A DNA stretch of 64,000 nucleotides, from positions 41,806,817 through 41,870,816 of the forward strand of contig CANTUZ010000008.1 of assembly GCA_947846985.1 (NCBI GenBank). Direction: 5' to 3'. This document shows, piece after piece, positions 45,890 to 58,906 of the stretch. Position 1 is the stretch's first letter. Each line of letters starts with the position of its first letter. Origin of the DNA: Fratercula arctica. Its lineage: Eukaryota; Chordata; Aves; Charadriiformes; Alcidae. The translations under genes were made by a program, and so were the position numbers. The notes beneath the pieces are model-generated. The model was not told where the DNA came from. It made no database searches and saw only the letters and a program-made list of their open reading frames with translations.

Positions 45890-47639
45890 GAATAATATAT
45901 GATACATTTTCTGTTTATGCAGGTATACTTACTAGGTAAAGCATCCATTTAAAAAATTAGGCCATACGCTTTATGAATTCTAGCCACAAACACAAGTGGC
46001 ATTTTTACAGCAATTACTAAACATGATAAACATCGAATAAGCTTTGAATGGAGAACTGTAATCTCTGTGTGCGAGGCCTGGGAGGGAAGGAGGAGGAGAA
46101 GACAATGACATCTTAAAAAAATAACAAAAAAAAGGCAAGGTGATGGAGCCTTCACCTGTGATTCTGCTTGAGTTAAGGGGCATTAAAAAAGGTCATAATT
46201 AAACCGCAAATAGGCAGTATTTTCACAACACAGATTTTCTGAAGTTTAAACAAGAGAAATAGAACTATTTTCTATCCACAAAATACATTAAATTTAGTGC
46301 GATACTGTGTTTAGCATATATCTGAAACTCTCATGCCACTACTGCTAATTTTTCAGACGCACCTTAGATAAGCGTCTCTCCAAAATAATACATGACATTT
46401 TCCAACGCTGTACTAACCATACAAAAGGCACTGAAGAATGTTTGCATGGGCATCTTTCTTGTCCCAAGTGAAGACAATATAAACTGTGACGGAGGCAATA
46501 CTGCATATGGCGACGGCAGAAGTACCTTCCATGGAAAGCCACGCAATCCCTTGGGGCTACAGGAAAGGTGCAGAGAGCCGGCGAGGAGAAAGCGAACAGT
46601 AAGCGAGTAAGGTTGGGAAGATCATCTGGGCATTATAGATCTTCCAGTGGTTCTTGTAGGCAGAGTAAGACTTACCAGGTTATTTAAAAGGTTACTGGCG
46701 AAATGATCTTAATGCCGAAGAGGAATGCCTACGTGAGGATCTGAACAGTGGGAAACGTTCATCCTAGCAGAAAGCAAGCACAGTTTCCCAAGGGATCCTT
46801 TTTCTCCCCCCTCCACAAATACAAGTTTCAATGAATGCTGATGAAGGTCTAAAGAACTACATCAGCTTTAAGGCATGTAAAAACCGTGAGTTTGGATTTT
46901 CGCATTCTCCAGTTTCCAGAGAAATGTAAAGGAACCTAGCAATATACATACACGAAGCAGATTCTGTTCTGTATTTTTGATACACTGGTTCTGGTGGGAA
47001 AAATCCAAATCATAAAAAAGCAACTTTGGTCTCCTAAGTCAGTAGAACATTTTCTATCTATCTTATGAACTAGAAGAAAGAATTAATTCTCATCTAGTGG
47101 ATACCGATTTCCACCTTCTGCCGTAGAATCAAATAGACAACCATAATTACTATAAATACATTTAGTGAAAGTTCAGAATTTCTTTAAATGGGCCATTTTT
47201 ATTTAATTCCCTACACAGAGAATTTAATCTAACGTCATTCTTCTCTGAAAAAAAATCTCGATTTATGCATTTAATAACCTCTTGGACTTCCAAGAAAAGC
47301 CAGATTCAGGACTGAATAGCTGCTGTGTCGAACAAAACATGCTAACCCAAGCTCTGTGTGCATTAGCTGCGTGCCTTGAGATGGGATTCTACAGCATCTA
47401 ACAAGGTCCGAGCTCCATTTGAAGCTCTTCCCAAAAAGCAGGGTTTGCAGCTTCCCTCCCCTCTTTGAATTTGTGGCCACCTGCAGCCAACAGGGTACTG
47501 AAAGGGACCCTTTCTTCAACAGGGATCTGTTTTCTTGAAACGCATGGGAACCTCAGTACTTCTGAGTCTGTTACTCCTCTGTCAGATTTGTTTGAAATTG
47601 GGCAGGGTGTTAAAAAAAAATACTGTAGGAGACGCTGTC

Positions 47640-47654
47640 AAAAAAAAAAAAAAA
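47640..47654. repeat. A15 homopolymer
   Basis: Uninterrupted A run, about 120 bases before a T29 run; the two could pair as an inverted repeat. Confidence 0.9.
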
Positions 47655-47772
47655 TAGGCTACAGTATAGTCCATATAGTTTATTTAAATGATGAAAGTAT
47701 TGATTATTTTAAAAATTAATTTAACACTACATTCACAGCTAGACAAGGTGTCCGAACTTTGTTACTAGCTCT

Positions 47773-47775
<3 letters not shown>

Positions 47776-47804
<29 letters not shown>
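47776..47804. repeat. T29 homopolymer
   Basis: Uninterrupted T run. Confidence 0.95.
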
Positions 47805-47807
<3 letters not shown>

Positions 47808-50485
47808 TTTTTATGCTTATTCTTCTTCAAGCCTGTGGCTAGCAAGCCCTGAAACACCCTCGCTTACAGGCTATTTGCACACTTAAAATAATCTAAGTTT
47901 AAACTCTTCTGATTTTTGACCCAAGGGAATAAACCAGAATCGAATACAAGTTGCAAAAACATTCAGCATTATAATTCAGTTTCCTGGAACCTGAGTTTAC
48001 AGTCATCGCTGGTGCCCATTTTTGTATCTACTAACCAAATCCCACCCTTCTCACATAAAAGATGAATCTCATAATCTGTACACAGTTCTGTCCAGGTGGT
48101 TTACTGTATTATTATTCCCACCACATTTCATGACCATTTTTTCCACTTTCACATTCTTCAGAGAGAACGTCCCCCTGACTGCTGCCAGTAGTTTTTTGGA
48201 AATTTACTTAAAGCAAATGGTCCTTAATGACCTGTTGAAAAATAAAACTCAACATGTATATAGCAATAAAATTAATGTACTGTTAATGGTTCCTACCAGC
48301 TCACTGCTAAGTCATGCATTTTCAAAAGGTTGCTCAGTTTGTACTCCCCAGATTTCAGGGGTTGAGGATTTTCTTTAGCATGCACAAGGTAGGGGTTCAC
48401 TTGGGTATCAACAGGGGATTCTGAGTCCAGAAGAGACAAATACAATTATCAATTCTCAGAAGCACCGCTTAAGTTCATACGATGTACTACTTGCTATGTT
48501 ATTATTTTGAAAACGCAATTTTGTCTTATTTTTTTCCACTCTATTTTTCTCCTCTGATCAATTTTCATCAATTTTTTAAATCACTGTTGTCCTGATTTTA
48601 CTCATTTTCATACATATTGTTAAAGCGGAGTGCGGGCATACCTGTAAAATTGGGGCCTGTAGTGAGCAACTGAATACTACGAGATTTATTCATTTGTCCT
48701 TTTAAAATTATCTCCCTACGAGTTAACTTCTGGACAGTTCTATCAACATAGCATTGCTCTAAAAAGAGGTGAACCATCGCTACTAATCATTATCTGCAAC
48801 CAAGCCTAAATCCACCATTTATACCAGCAAACCCTTTCTTCCCCCAAAACAGAAAAAAAACCCACTTACGTAGCTCCACATAACAACAGTGGGGAAAAAA
48901 GTAACTCTACGCTGTGGCTATGGTGAGATATAGCAAAAAGAGACAAATAAAATATTGTGTTGTTTATACTCATAACAAAGTTAGCGCAATGATGTGGGTG
49001 TAAGTGGAAAAAAACTGGCCTGATACTTTTATTGCAAGTCATTTATGTACCCGCTACTGGAAGAAGACATGATGATTAAAAAGGAAGGCTGTTAAATTGT
49101 TAGTATAAAATCCCCTATATTAAATTCAGGACTATCTCTGGTTTTAGTAAGTATTTCATGGAGGAAAGTCAAAATTCAGGTAAACTGCTTATTTTTCCTG
49201 TAAACAGAAAACAAACATTTTAAAATTGTTTAACACTGAGTTTAAAGTGACCAATTTAAGACGCAGTGATCTACGCTGCACTGGACTGTCTCACGATTAA
49301 GAGAGGTTAATTTCTAGAAACTTTTCAATTTCATCACCTGGCAGCCAGAAAGCTCCTCAGCTCCGAAGGGAAGAACTCCTCTCATTGTCCAAATCACTCC
49401 ATTTATATTTTATTTCCTTCTCTTTATTTTTCTTATGCATATCTCCCCTACTGAAGATGAAAAGAATAAAGTTCAGCCCTACTATCAAGCCCAGCACAGC
49501 ACGATCTGTGGCATAATCACCGATTTCTCAGCTAAATGAAATCGTTTCCACTATGATTTTAAATGGAAAAATCATACAAACACAAAGAGAGGAGGGCTGC
49601 GTATGCATATATAAAAAATACAACGCAAAGGAGAGCAGCTACAGGTAAAAAACCTTTTCTGGCCTTTGACTTCACGTATATACGTAAATTGTGATTGTGA
49701 GTAACTCCAGGCAGCATTTCCCAGAGATCACCATTGCTTGGACAAGATCCTTTTCTCTACTTGAGAACAGTAAGGGGCTGAATTCTAGAGAAAGAAGCTT
49801 CAATGGCTGCAAGAAGCCACAAGATAAAAAAAATGGATAAGAAAAATGGCATACTACTGGCCTAAAACACTGGACTAGAACTGGGAATGAAGGTTTATAT
49901 CAGCCTTCCTCTGTGAGATCACTGGCACAGGCCATTTTCCATTGACTATTTTTTCCTACCGTTATTTTCCATGAAGGTGAGCTCTATGACTTGCATCAAG
50001 AGGCTGAAGGTATTCTTAAAAAGACTTTCTTGCAAGTATAATGCTGATAAAAAGCCAAAAGTACACATACAGGTATAGAAAATGAGGCTGCAAGACTAAC
50101 TATCAGTGTGGTGGAAGATATTTGCTAAGATTAGTCAGCAGACTAGGAGATTTATTACTAACACTAATTAACCAAGCTAAATGGCTTTATTAAAAATAGA
50201 TTGTCATTAAAGAATGTAAGGAGGGTAACCGTGCACAATATATTTTAAGGACTACACTAGTCATTGCAAAACCACTTACAAAGACCATAGTTTTCTGAAG
50301 ACTCAGCTGATCGTTCACGTTTGCAATGTTTTCAGGACATCCTGCTGGGAGAAGCTTTAAAGGAAAGACTGGAATTACCGTACTCTTTAAAATGCCCATC
50401 AACCACTAAGACTAAGAAGGGAGTAAAATCAATGTACTTCAATCGGAAAATGCACACACACAGCAGGGATAACCACTAACAACAA

Positions 50486-50502
50486 TTTTTTTTTTTTTTT
50501 TT
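50486..50502. repeat. T17 homopolymer
   Basis: Uninterrupted T run. Confidence 0.9.
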
Positions 50503-51228
50503 AAGAATTTTTTTGCACTTGATGGTAGCCATTGTGTTAACTTTCAGGAATGAGGGTAGAGCAAATTTCAGAACTACAGACCATCAAGGGAATATCGTTT
50601 CCTCTCCCATTTCAGAAGTTCTCTACACTGCACGTTCTGTAAGGATGCTATTAACCCGAGTTAAACTTTTTAAATTATTATGAAAATAATTAAGTTAATG
50701 ACCTAATGATCAGTAAAAGCGTACTTATTACAGACCCAAGACCTAGAAGATATTTTTCGGTGGACTGAAAGGAGCTGCAGATGTTCACTGCTAAGTATTG
50801 CTCCATCTAAACCATATTTATGTTTCCTCCTTGAAGCTAAGAAGCTACATGCAGAGTTTTGTTTGCAGAAAAACTTCTCAACTTTATTATCCTATGCAAT
50901 TATTTTGTAAGCTTTTACAGATATGCAAAACTTTAGCTTCAAGCTGCCTCAATGATGCTCAGAAATCACACTCCCAGAACACTGGACTCCATTTCCATGG
51001 AACAGCAGGGACTTAGAGCAGTGACTGACACAGGACATCGGTCGTATCTTTCTTCTCTGGCTGGAGAGCAAGACAGAATTTGGGTATCATGGAGAGCAGA
51101 TGATCAAAAACACCCTTTGTTGTCTCAACTCAGGTATTAGCAAGATACTTATATCTTGTACTAAGGTGCTAACTAACAGTTTTCCACTTACTTATGTGTA
51201 CTTCAGGGAGTACTAAGAAGCAAAAAAG

Positions 51229-51244
51229 AAAAAAAAAAAAAAAA
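51229..51244. repeat. A16 homopolymer
   Basis: Uninterrupted A run preceded by an A6 run and one G. Confidence 0.9.
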
Positions 51245-52339
51245 TCAACCTCAAACGAACACCTACATTCTTAAAATTCTATTTGAAACATGTGGAAGAT
51301 AATTATTAACAGAATTAAAAATCCTTCTTATCTCACAGATAAGAACAGTTTTGCAGAGAAAGGTTAACTATGCGGGGAAGAAAAGCTAAAATAAATCAGA
51401 AACATTGAGAATTAGGAAATAAATATGTAAAGTACAAGTCAGTAAAGATTAAAGTAATCTTGCATTGCTATTCCAGGAACAAATCATAATATGTTTGTGG
51501 CTAAAGTTACATATTTTTATAGGAATACATGTCACGTTCTGATTGTTTCAGCCATAATATTCCTGCAGATCCCTACAGCCAGTTTCAAGAAAAAAACACA
51601 CATTTTCCAAATTTGGGAGTGAATAAAATGAGTCTGCAGTCCTGCATTTTTCAGTGGAAAAACCCAGATACTACTTCAGGAGATGCTGCTGTAAAATTCA
51701 CAAATACAGTAAAAAGAAGAGGATAATATAAAAAAATATTAGTATTTCTATCATTCCTTACTGAATTGCCGAAGCATTTCTGAAATTGTAGTTTTTACCT
51801 CCTTTGCTGTGACAATCCTTTATTTTACTAGAACTTGAGATTCAGCCTTAGATGTTGAGATAATTCGTAGTGATTGTTCCTACTTCAGGTCTGAATGCCG
51901 TGAACGCTGAATGATACCATCGCTGGCCATGGCCAGGTGCAACGTTGATTTCAGTAGCTCCCCAGTACAGCACAGTTGGAAGCCACAGTTTAAACATATC
52001 GAATCTGCTGCTGAGTTGGTTTCCTGCCTGAGAAAGGTACCGAGGAGTTTAGAAGAAATATCAGCTGTCCCACAGTATTTCCAAAATATATTATTTCTGT
52101 ATTGATTTATCAAAGCTTCATCGGAACTTCAATTTATGTGAGGCATAGCTCAGTATGTAGGCTCTGAGCTCCTCAAAAGGGACACAAACAAGATACCTGT
52201 GAAATTACAAAGGTCAATATAGATTTTACTTTTTTTTCCCCCAGATACAAATCTTTATCACTGTTAAATAAATGCGGTACAGTTATCGTAAAAACTTCCT
52301 ACAAAAAAAAGCCTCAAAAATGCTAATATAAAGATAGCT

Positions 52340-52353
52340 CCCCCCCCCCCCCC
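52340..52353. repeat. C14 homopolymer
   Basis: Uninterrupted run of 14 C, rare in this AT-rich window; its complement is a G14 tract. Confidence 0.95.
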
Positions 52354-53997
52354 AGCAACAAGTTTTGGCAATGAGGTGTCATTATTTAATCCTTATTCTA
52401 TTATTTTCAATTGCTAAATCCTGAGGGTAACAGAGAGTCCATTGCACAAGTTGAGGCTTTGCATAGCAAGGCTTTGTGAAACATGTTGATTACAAACACT
52501 GATTGCAAAGACTGACCCCACTTCAGCACAGGCAAGGGCAATGTGCACGCAAAACCCAAGAAACGCACGTGTTGAGTGCTAAGGAGCCAAAGCAATATAT
52601 TATGGGTTTTGTTCGCTCCTGTATCTGCAACATACTAGACATCTGTACTATGATGAACACGAAAAGCGATTAAGCTTTTCTCTTACATCAGTATAAACGA
52701 GAAAATAACACATTTCCTGCCTGTGAAATTAAACATCCCATTGCTTTCTCATCCAAGGCAAGGAGCGTTACATTCAGAACAGTGTCCTAGAAAGAATCTC
52801 TGTGAACCATAACCATTTTGAATGCGTGTCCTCACCCACTGACAAGGGTAAAAGCAAATGGTGCATCGTATCTGCCCAAAGTCTCGTGTAGCCACTACAC
52901 TGTCATTGCTGTCTGACGCTCCGGGTGCGACAGGCCGCCGGCCACTCACAAGGAGTCAGCCACGACCCGCAGCCCATTCACTAGGAGTATTTCCACAGCT
53001 CTCAAAATCATTAGCAGAGCTGATTAAGCATCATTTATGGCCATTTGTTTTATAGACACAGGAAGACATTCAAATGGTAGGACCTTGGCAAGGTTAACAG
53101 TGCAAACCCATCTACATCCCCCGCCCCGACTAATATAAGGATCTGTTACTGATTCTCCTGATTTACCTAGAGACCCCTACAGAAAGCAGGATTGCAAGAA
53201 CTCATAAAAGCATTCCCTGCCCTAAGACCTCACAGATACATTTACAAAACCAACCCACAAGAGAAGAGGCATAGCCCTTTTTTTTTTCCACCCCCTTAAG
53301 TTAAGAACCTGAACCATATGAGGATTTAGCGATTTACCCCAGATCAGGTTGAATCCTCCAGGAGAGAACTGCATTTTAACCAAATCGCGTGGTAAACCAA
53401 AGAGCTTCAGAGTCTCAGACCATTACTTAATTCTCCCTAATAAGACACCAATCTTGTCTTGATGGAAATCATTATGCAATTAAGATAATTTACCCTTAAA
53501 AGCTCTTAGAAATGTTTCTTTTCTTTCCCATCCTGAATTTTTACCATAGACTGCCTTTTTGCTTCTGATAGCGGGGCTCTTCAGATCACGTCTCCAGCTT
53601 TCGGTTTCCTTGAGGAAGATGCAAGAGACTCATTTGTCAGAACACACAGAAGGCCAGGAATAGATAAGTGGAACTGATCTAAATCATCCCACAGCTGAGA
53701 AAAATGTAGTATAGTTTTATACAAAACAGAAAGCATCCAAATCAGTTCATCTAAATCACAGCGCAGCCCTGTCTATATCATCATTACACGTAGCTCCAAG
53801 TTTATTCTGACTCAGATGTTAAAAACTGAAGTTGAAAAGAACTAGCTTCACTACGCAATTGCAAGCAAGGTCAAACTTTGTTACTTTATTTCTAAAAAAA
53901 ACAATAAATGCAAGCTTCACTGAGGCAAAGATCATCGGACTGTAATTTGGTGATTCAAAGTCCTCCAGTGAGGGAGGAGGAGGGACAATCTTTTTTC

Positions 53998-54010
53998 TTT
54001 TTTTTTTTTT
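53998..54010. repeat. T13 homopolymer in a T-rich segment
   Basis: T6-C-T13-A-T5 segment from about 53991 to 54016. Confidence 0.85.
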
Positions 54011-54926
54011 ATTTTTGCAAAAATTGACGACTATCATCATCAGTAGTTCCAACCAGAAAATTATCAAGGTCATTCTAAGACCGCCGTCAAGACACACACG
54101 AGCAGCACAATCATAGTCACACCCGCGGGTGTACCCACACATTCAATTTAAAAAGCAAATACTAGACATTTCGTTCAGAAATGAGAACAAAGTCAGGAAA
54201 ATTAAGTTCTTCTCAGGGACAGCTACCGTCCATGTCCAAAATTCAGCAAGATATCCTGACTTGTATCGCTAAATATTTTCAAGGAAATATTCTGTTCTCA
54301 ATTCACACACAAAAAATCAGGATTATCTCTGCTTTTCTGTACTTGGAAAAGTACTGCACTAATCACTGATCGCTACACTTACATTCCACCAAAATTATCT
54401 TTTTACTTAAAGAGATGGGGGGGGGAATCAATTTTAATGATTGTTTGCTTAATTTTCCCCCTAGATCTGATATGCTTATATTATGGAGGATATATTTTGT
54501 AATTTTTTTTTTCTTTTCCTTTAAACACATTTCAATATCTTGAAATTTCCACATTTTAGATCTCAATTATCAAAGCAGTCCCATGGAAATCAATAGTCCT
54601 ACTCAGAAGCTCCGTATTAAATATATCGTTTTCACCACAGGACTTTAGTTTTACTCTGTATCTCAGTTTTTGTCCAAACTATCACAGCTTTCAAAACAAT
54701 CTAAGGTAAGTAAGAGCACATACACTCAAATAGTGGCAGTAAACAAAAGAAATTTTTAAAATACAAATACATAAATAAGAATGAAAATAGTCTTGGCTGT
54801 AATTGCTCACAATGAATGAATCTTAATCATCAGACTATCAAAAATAAATGATGTCAAATCAGCTAAAACATTTTTAAAAAGCAAACTACAGTACAAAATT
54901 TCCCAATCCGGTTTTTACTTTTCCTC

Positions 54927-54929
<3 letters not shown>

Positions 54930-54970
<41 letters not shown>
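54930..54970. repeat. T41 homopolymer
   Basis: Forty-one consecutive T, the longest homopolymer in the window. No retroelement body was recognised on either side, so it is not an evident retroelement tail. Its length may also be affected by sequencing error. Confidence 0.95.
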
Positions 54971-54974
<4 letters not shown>

Positions 54975-55693
54975 GAATCAGACGATTCCTAAGGAAAGAT
55001 ACGAATAATGACCACCGTTAAGATGATACAAGACACCACTTAAAATTATTTTAAGGTTCAAAGTAAATTTTCAAGAGATTCAAACCTGTTCCTGTTTCCC
55101 TCTTTCCCCTGATGAAAATCCCGATACTCTGTTCCCCGAGTAGCTTAGTTTTGTTGCAATGGAGATAGTTGGCTTCAAAAGGGACCAAACACTAAGCAGG
55201 GAACTAGTGAATGAGTATTAAGTGCTTTGCTGCAAAAGCGACAAGAAAATTAATATAAAATTTAGTAGCCGAGCATTATTTTATCTTCTTTCTCATGTTT
55301 TCTGTAACTGAAGTAATAAGCTACCCTTTCCTACCAGGCTACGAAAAAAATTGAATGAAGATCTTTAGCGCATCCGCTGAGCGGACTGCCATCAGCACAA
55401 CAGTCAGTAGCCAACGTCATACTATTTTCGATACTGAAACAACTCAATTTCAAAATGCTTACAGTAACTGTACTACAACACATTTGCACTTTGTTTTACT
55501 ATTTCAACTGTGCCCACAATTATGTTACAAACACCTGAAATGTAAGGAAAGGAAGCTGAACGCGATAGCAGGAGCGCATAGTAAAACTTTTATTGCGTAC
55601 TACATCTTGCTTGACTTGCTAATAAAAACCATAAAAATCACCCACAAAGGTTGTGGCCACATAAATCCTCCTTATTCAGTCTATAACTCTGAC

Positions 55694-55712
55694 TTTTTTT
55701 TTTTTTTTTTTT
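55694..55712. repeat. T19 homopolymer
   Basis: Uninterrupted T run. Confidence 0.9.
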
Positions 55713-58642
55713 AAATAAAATAAACATGAAGATAATACGTAATAGGTAGTAAAAGTCTGATTAATTAAAAAAGCAATGGCAAAACTGCTTTGACTTCACG
55801 TTCGGGGCTAGCGTATTCATGCAGCTCTTCAGACAGTTTGTGAACTGGTGCTAACAGTAAATTTAAACTCAAAACTGCTCCTGACAACGTCAGGTTTAAG
55901 GATCTGCCAAATGAAATCTTCCTACAGCCGTTGCCTATGCAATAAAGGACTAGAAAGCAGCGCTACTATAAATGTACAACTATATCACGGACACTTGATA
56001 TCTTTTTGACTAGAGCTCTCGTTAGTACTTATTGGTAACTTTACAGAAATTATTTGTCTACAATAAGATGGATAAGTTTGAAGATCGAAAGCTGCTGCAC
56101 TTCACTAGCGTTTTGTTTCTTTTATTGTGGCTATTGAAACCATATTTCTCAACGGTTAATAATCGGAGAGACTTGAAGAATAGGAGGAAGTTAGCAATTA
56201 TAAAAATAACCGTCACTGAAAAGCAGCATCTTCCAGTTTTTAGCGCTACAGCTTCTTTCCTTGCCACTATTTCAGAAGGTAAAGGTATAAAAGGAAAAAA
56301 CTCTATGAAAAACATATTGCCCAACCCTACAGAAAGAAAACAACTGGAACGTTTTCGCTTCTACTAGAACTTAAAAACTTCTCAGCAAACACCGAAATAA
56401 AGCACATTTACCAGTTTAAAGCAACAACGTTGAGGATGATGCCGTTAAGGATAAACATGCCACTCGAATGTGGGGACTGTAGCATGATCCGTACACTAGA
56501 GTCACGTGCCCGACGGGTTGCGGAGCTGCTCAGAGGACAGAGAGCGTGGAGCCTCCGGGCCAAGAGCTGAGAACCACAGAACGGCTCCTTGAGCTCGCTC
56601 AGGATTGACCACGGAACAATTAGGAGATTTAAGGTGCTCGGCACCCACACTGAAAGCAAAACAAATACTTAAGCTTTATAAAGATGAACAGATCGTTTTT
56701 CCAGAGAAGGAACAGTCCTCAAAATAAATTATTCATTGAAGCCTTGCTCTGTCTTAGAAAGGATATCTATGCTGTGCAGAAATACTACATGCAGCTCCTT
56801 CCATCACTTCTACATCCCAGCTACCTCATCATATGTATTTTTAACTCCTTCTTTTGATTAATCTAGTCTGTTACAGGGTGTACATAGCACGACCAACGAT
56901 CTCTGTTGAGTCAATAAGGTGAGGAGTCACAGTGAAATATTCTAGTACATGAACGTAGTAATAATTCTGAGTGATAAATTCAGTTACAGTCTCAATAAAG
57001 TGATATAATGATCATCCAACTTTTAATTTACTACCCCTTGATGGTGGGAATTTAACTTAATACGTGCTATTAAAATTAATTTCTTAGATTAAAATTATGC
57101 AATTCAATATTACAACTCTAAGGTATAATGTCTGTGCTGGTACTGCTATGCCTGGATTCTAAATATCCACTTCTGATTACCATTAAGAGGAATCATGAAT
57201 GTAAAATCATGACAAGTAAAAGAATAAGCTCAGTACTACCTTACTGGTAGCAATTCTGAAGGTGTTGACCTGATTCCTGTCATCACAGCATCGCCACAGA
57301 ATAACAATATGCTTCTGTTTGTTTTGCAAAATGGTATTATATGTCACGGAGATAGTTAACCTTTTACAAAGCGCAAAACAAAATCTATATTCATACAATA
57401 CAGACGTACAGCACAACTACACATATAACTTAAGCTTCCATAAACAAGTGAAAACACTGTTACAAAACTCAGCTTGATCATTTGCCAGGGAGAAGTAAAA
57501 TAACATTAACGAAAACGCTGCAATAAATTATGATGATACAAGGCTTGCACGTGGTTGCCTGGATTTTCACAGCAGTTCTGCAAGTCACAAATAACCCTTT
57601 GCTGCTCCCAAAGATGTGCCCTATCCCTTCCTTTAAAAGGCCTATTCTTGAAAAAGCTACTATGTTTATGATAAACGTTAAAACAAACAATGGTGCAATA
57701 AAACATAGAACCTTCTAGCAATTATAATTTTATTTTGTAGATTTAAATTTTTATTACCGTGCAATTAAACTTCCGCAATATTTTAAGTTACAGCAGCGCA
57801 TGCTGCATATGCCATACAACTCAATTAGGCACGTTAAAGAGGTAATGCTCATTATACGATAGGCATCAAAAATATGATGCAGTATCATCTTTTTCTATAT
57901 ACTTCTTAAAAATTGTTCATAGTGATTAATATCAGTTTTCTCTGCTACAGATGCATCTACAGTAGAGTCAATTAACAAATCTAAATGCTTCCTTCAAACA
58001 AGTTGTCTGATTTCTGTTTGCTTCCTTGAAGCAGCCAAATGAATAAAGAAATTAGTTATTAAACATCACATATCCAGATGTAAACGTATAAAGAGTCCCC
58101 TAGATCATACACATTGATGCACCGTATGGGATCACGGATGCCACGGTATCATTTTTATTAAATCACAACCTATATCAAATCCGTGCTTCAAGACTGATTC
58201 TTCCCATTGCAGTACACAAACTGACTTAAGGCCAGAGTTAGTCACTGCTAGGTTGCTGCCCACTGTTTGGGAACCCAGCATTAAAAGAATAAAAACATTC
58301 AACAAACGTGAATAAAGACATGCTCAAATTCAGCGCCCATTAGGCGATAAGTTACCATCAAACATTTGTATTGCTAACCTGAGGTCCAAGCGAAAAAGAA
58401 AACACACCTAACGAAAACAGCCTTCTCGCGTGCTTAATGAAATCGTGTTCCATCCAAGCTCTGTATTGGAAAAATACTTTTTCGCGTGCCATTCGAGCAC
58501 AGTGCAGTTTTGCTACGAAAACAAAACGTATTCAACATCACCACCAAAACAAAGCACACCCTTACCTTCCCTGGGAACGGGTCCCATTAGAAGCCACAGG
58601 GGCTGCTCTGTCCCCAGTGACACAGCCCTGGTGGGCAGCGCT

Positions 58643-58716
58643 CAGCAGCATTAGGTTTATGGTCGGACTCCATGATCTTGAAGCTCTTTTTCACCATAAA
58701 CTACGATTCTATGATC
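58643..58716 (+). mobile_element. CR1 LINE stub, last ~70 bases
   Basis: Plus-strand match to the CR1 3' end: 'GTTTATGGTCGGACTCCATG', 'ATGATCTTGAAGCTCTTTTT', then 'ACGATTCTATGATC' at the terminus. Only the terminal untranslated part remains. Confidence 0.85.
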
Positions 58717-58778
58717 ACTGCATACCTGCCTTCTTGCTGATGCAGTTCAAGCCTCCTTTGTCTCCGGCGGGGAAGTAA

Positions 58779-58906
58779 GGAGGCTTCACATGTGTAACCT
58801 GTTAAGGAGGCTTCACATGTGTAACCTGTTAAGGAGGCTTCACATGTGTAACCTGTTAAGGTGGCTTCACATGTGTAACCTGTTAAGGAGGCTTCACATG
58901 TGTAAC
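58779..58906 (+). repeat. 27-bp minisatellite, 4.7 copies
   Basis: Units start at 58779, 58806, 58833 and 58860, with a partial fifth at 58887-58906. The unit reads GGAGGCTTCACATGTG plus TAACCTGTTAA. Copies are identical except for one A-to-T change in unit 4 (GGTGG). Because 27 is a multiple of three, frames on both strands stay open through the array (plus strand repeating 'LHMCNLLRR', minus strand repeating 'TCEASLTGY'), but this follows from the period and does not indicate a gene. The ten bases AAGCCTCCTT at 58749-58758, just before the array, are the complement of AAGGAGGCTT within the repeat. Confidence 0.97.

Larger units (their letters stand above)
43501..50279. other. AT-rich non-coding stretch
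   Basis: No gene recognised. The longest open frame outside CR1 lies here (44621-45046 plus, 141 codons). Its composition is unremarkable, with no domain, signal or flanking splice pattern I would defend, and one frame of this length is expected by chance. Long A and T runs are listed separately. Confidence 0.55.
50280..58642. other. AT-rich non-coding stretch with two exon-like intervals
   Basis: No gene recognised. Minus-strand exon-like intervals at about 50280-50411 and 56412-56649 have splice-like borders (see findings). A small CpG cluster at about 52905-52975 is followed by an AT-rich stretch with homeodomain-like words (52985-53060). Homopolymers are listed separately; the rest is unique AT-rich sequence. 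Confidence 0.5.
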
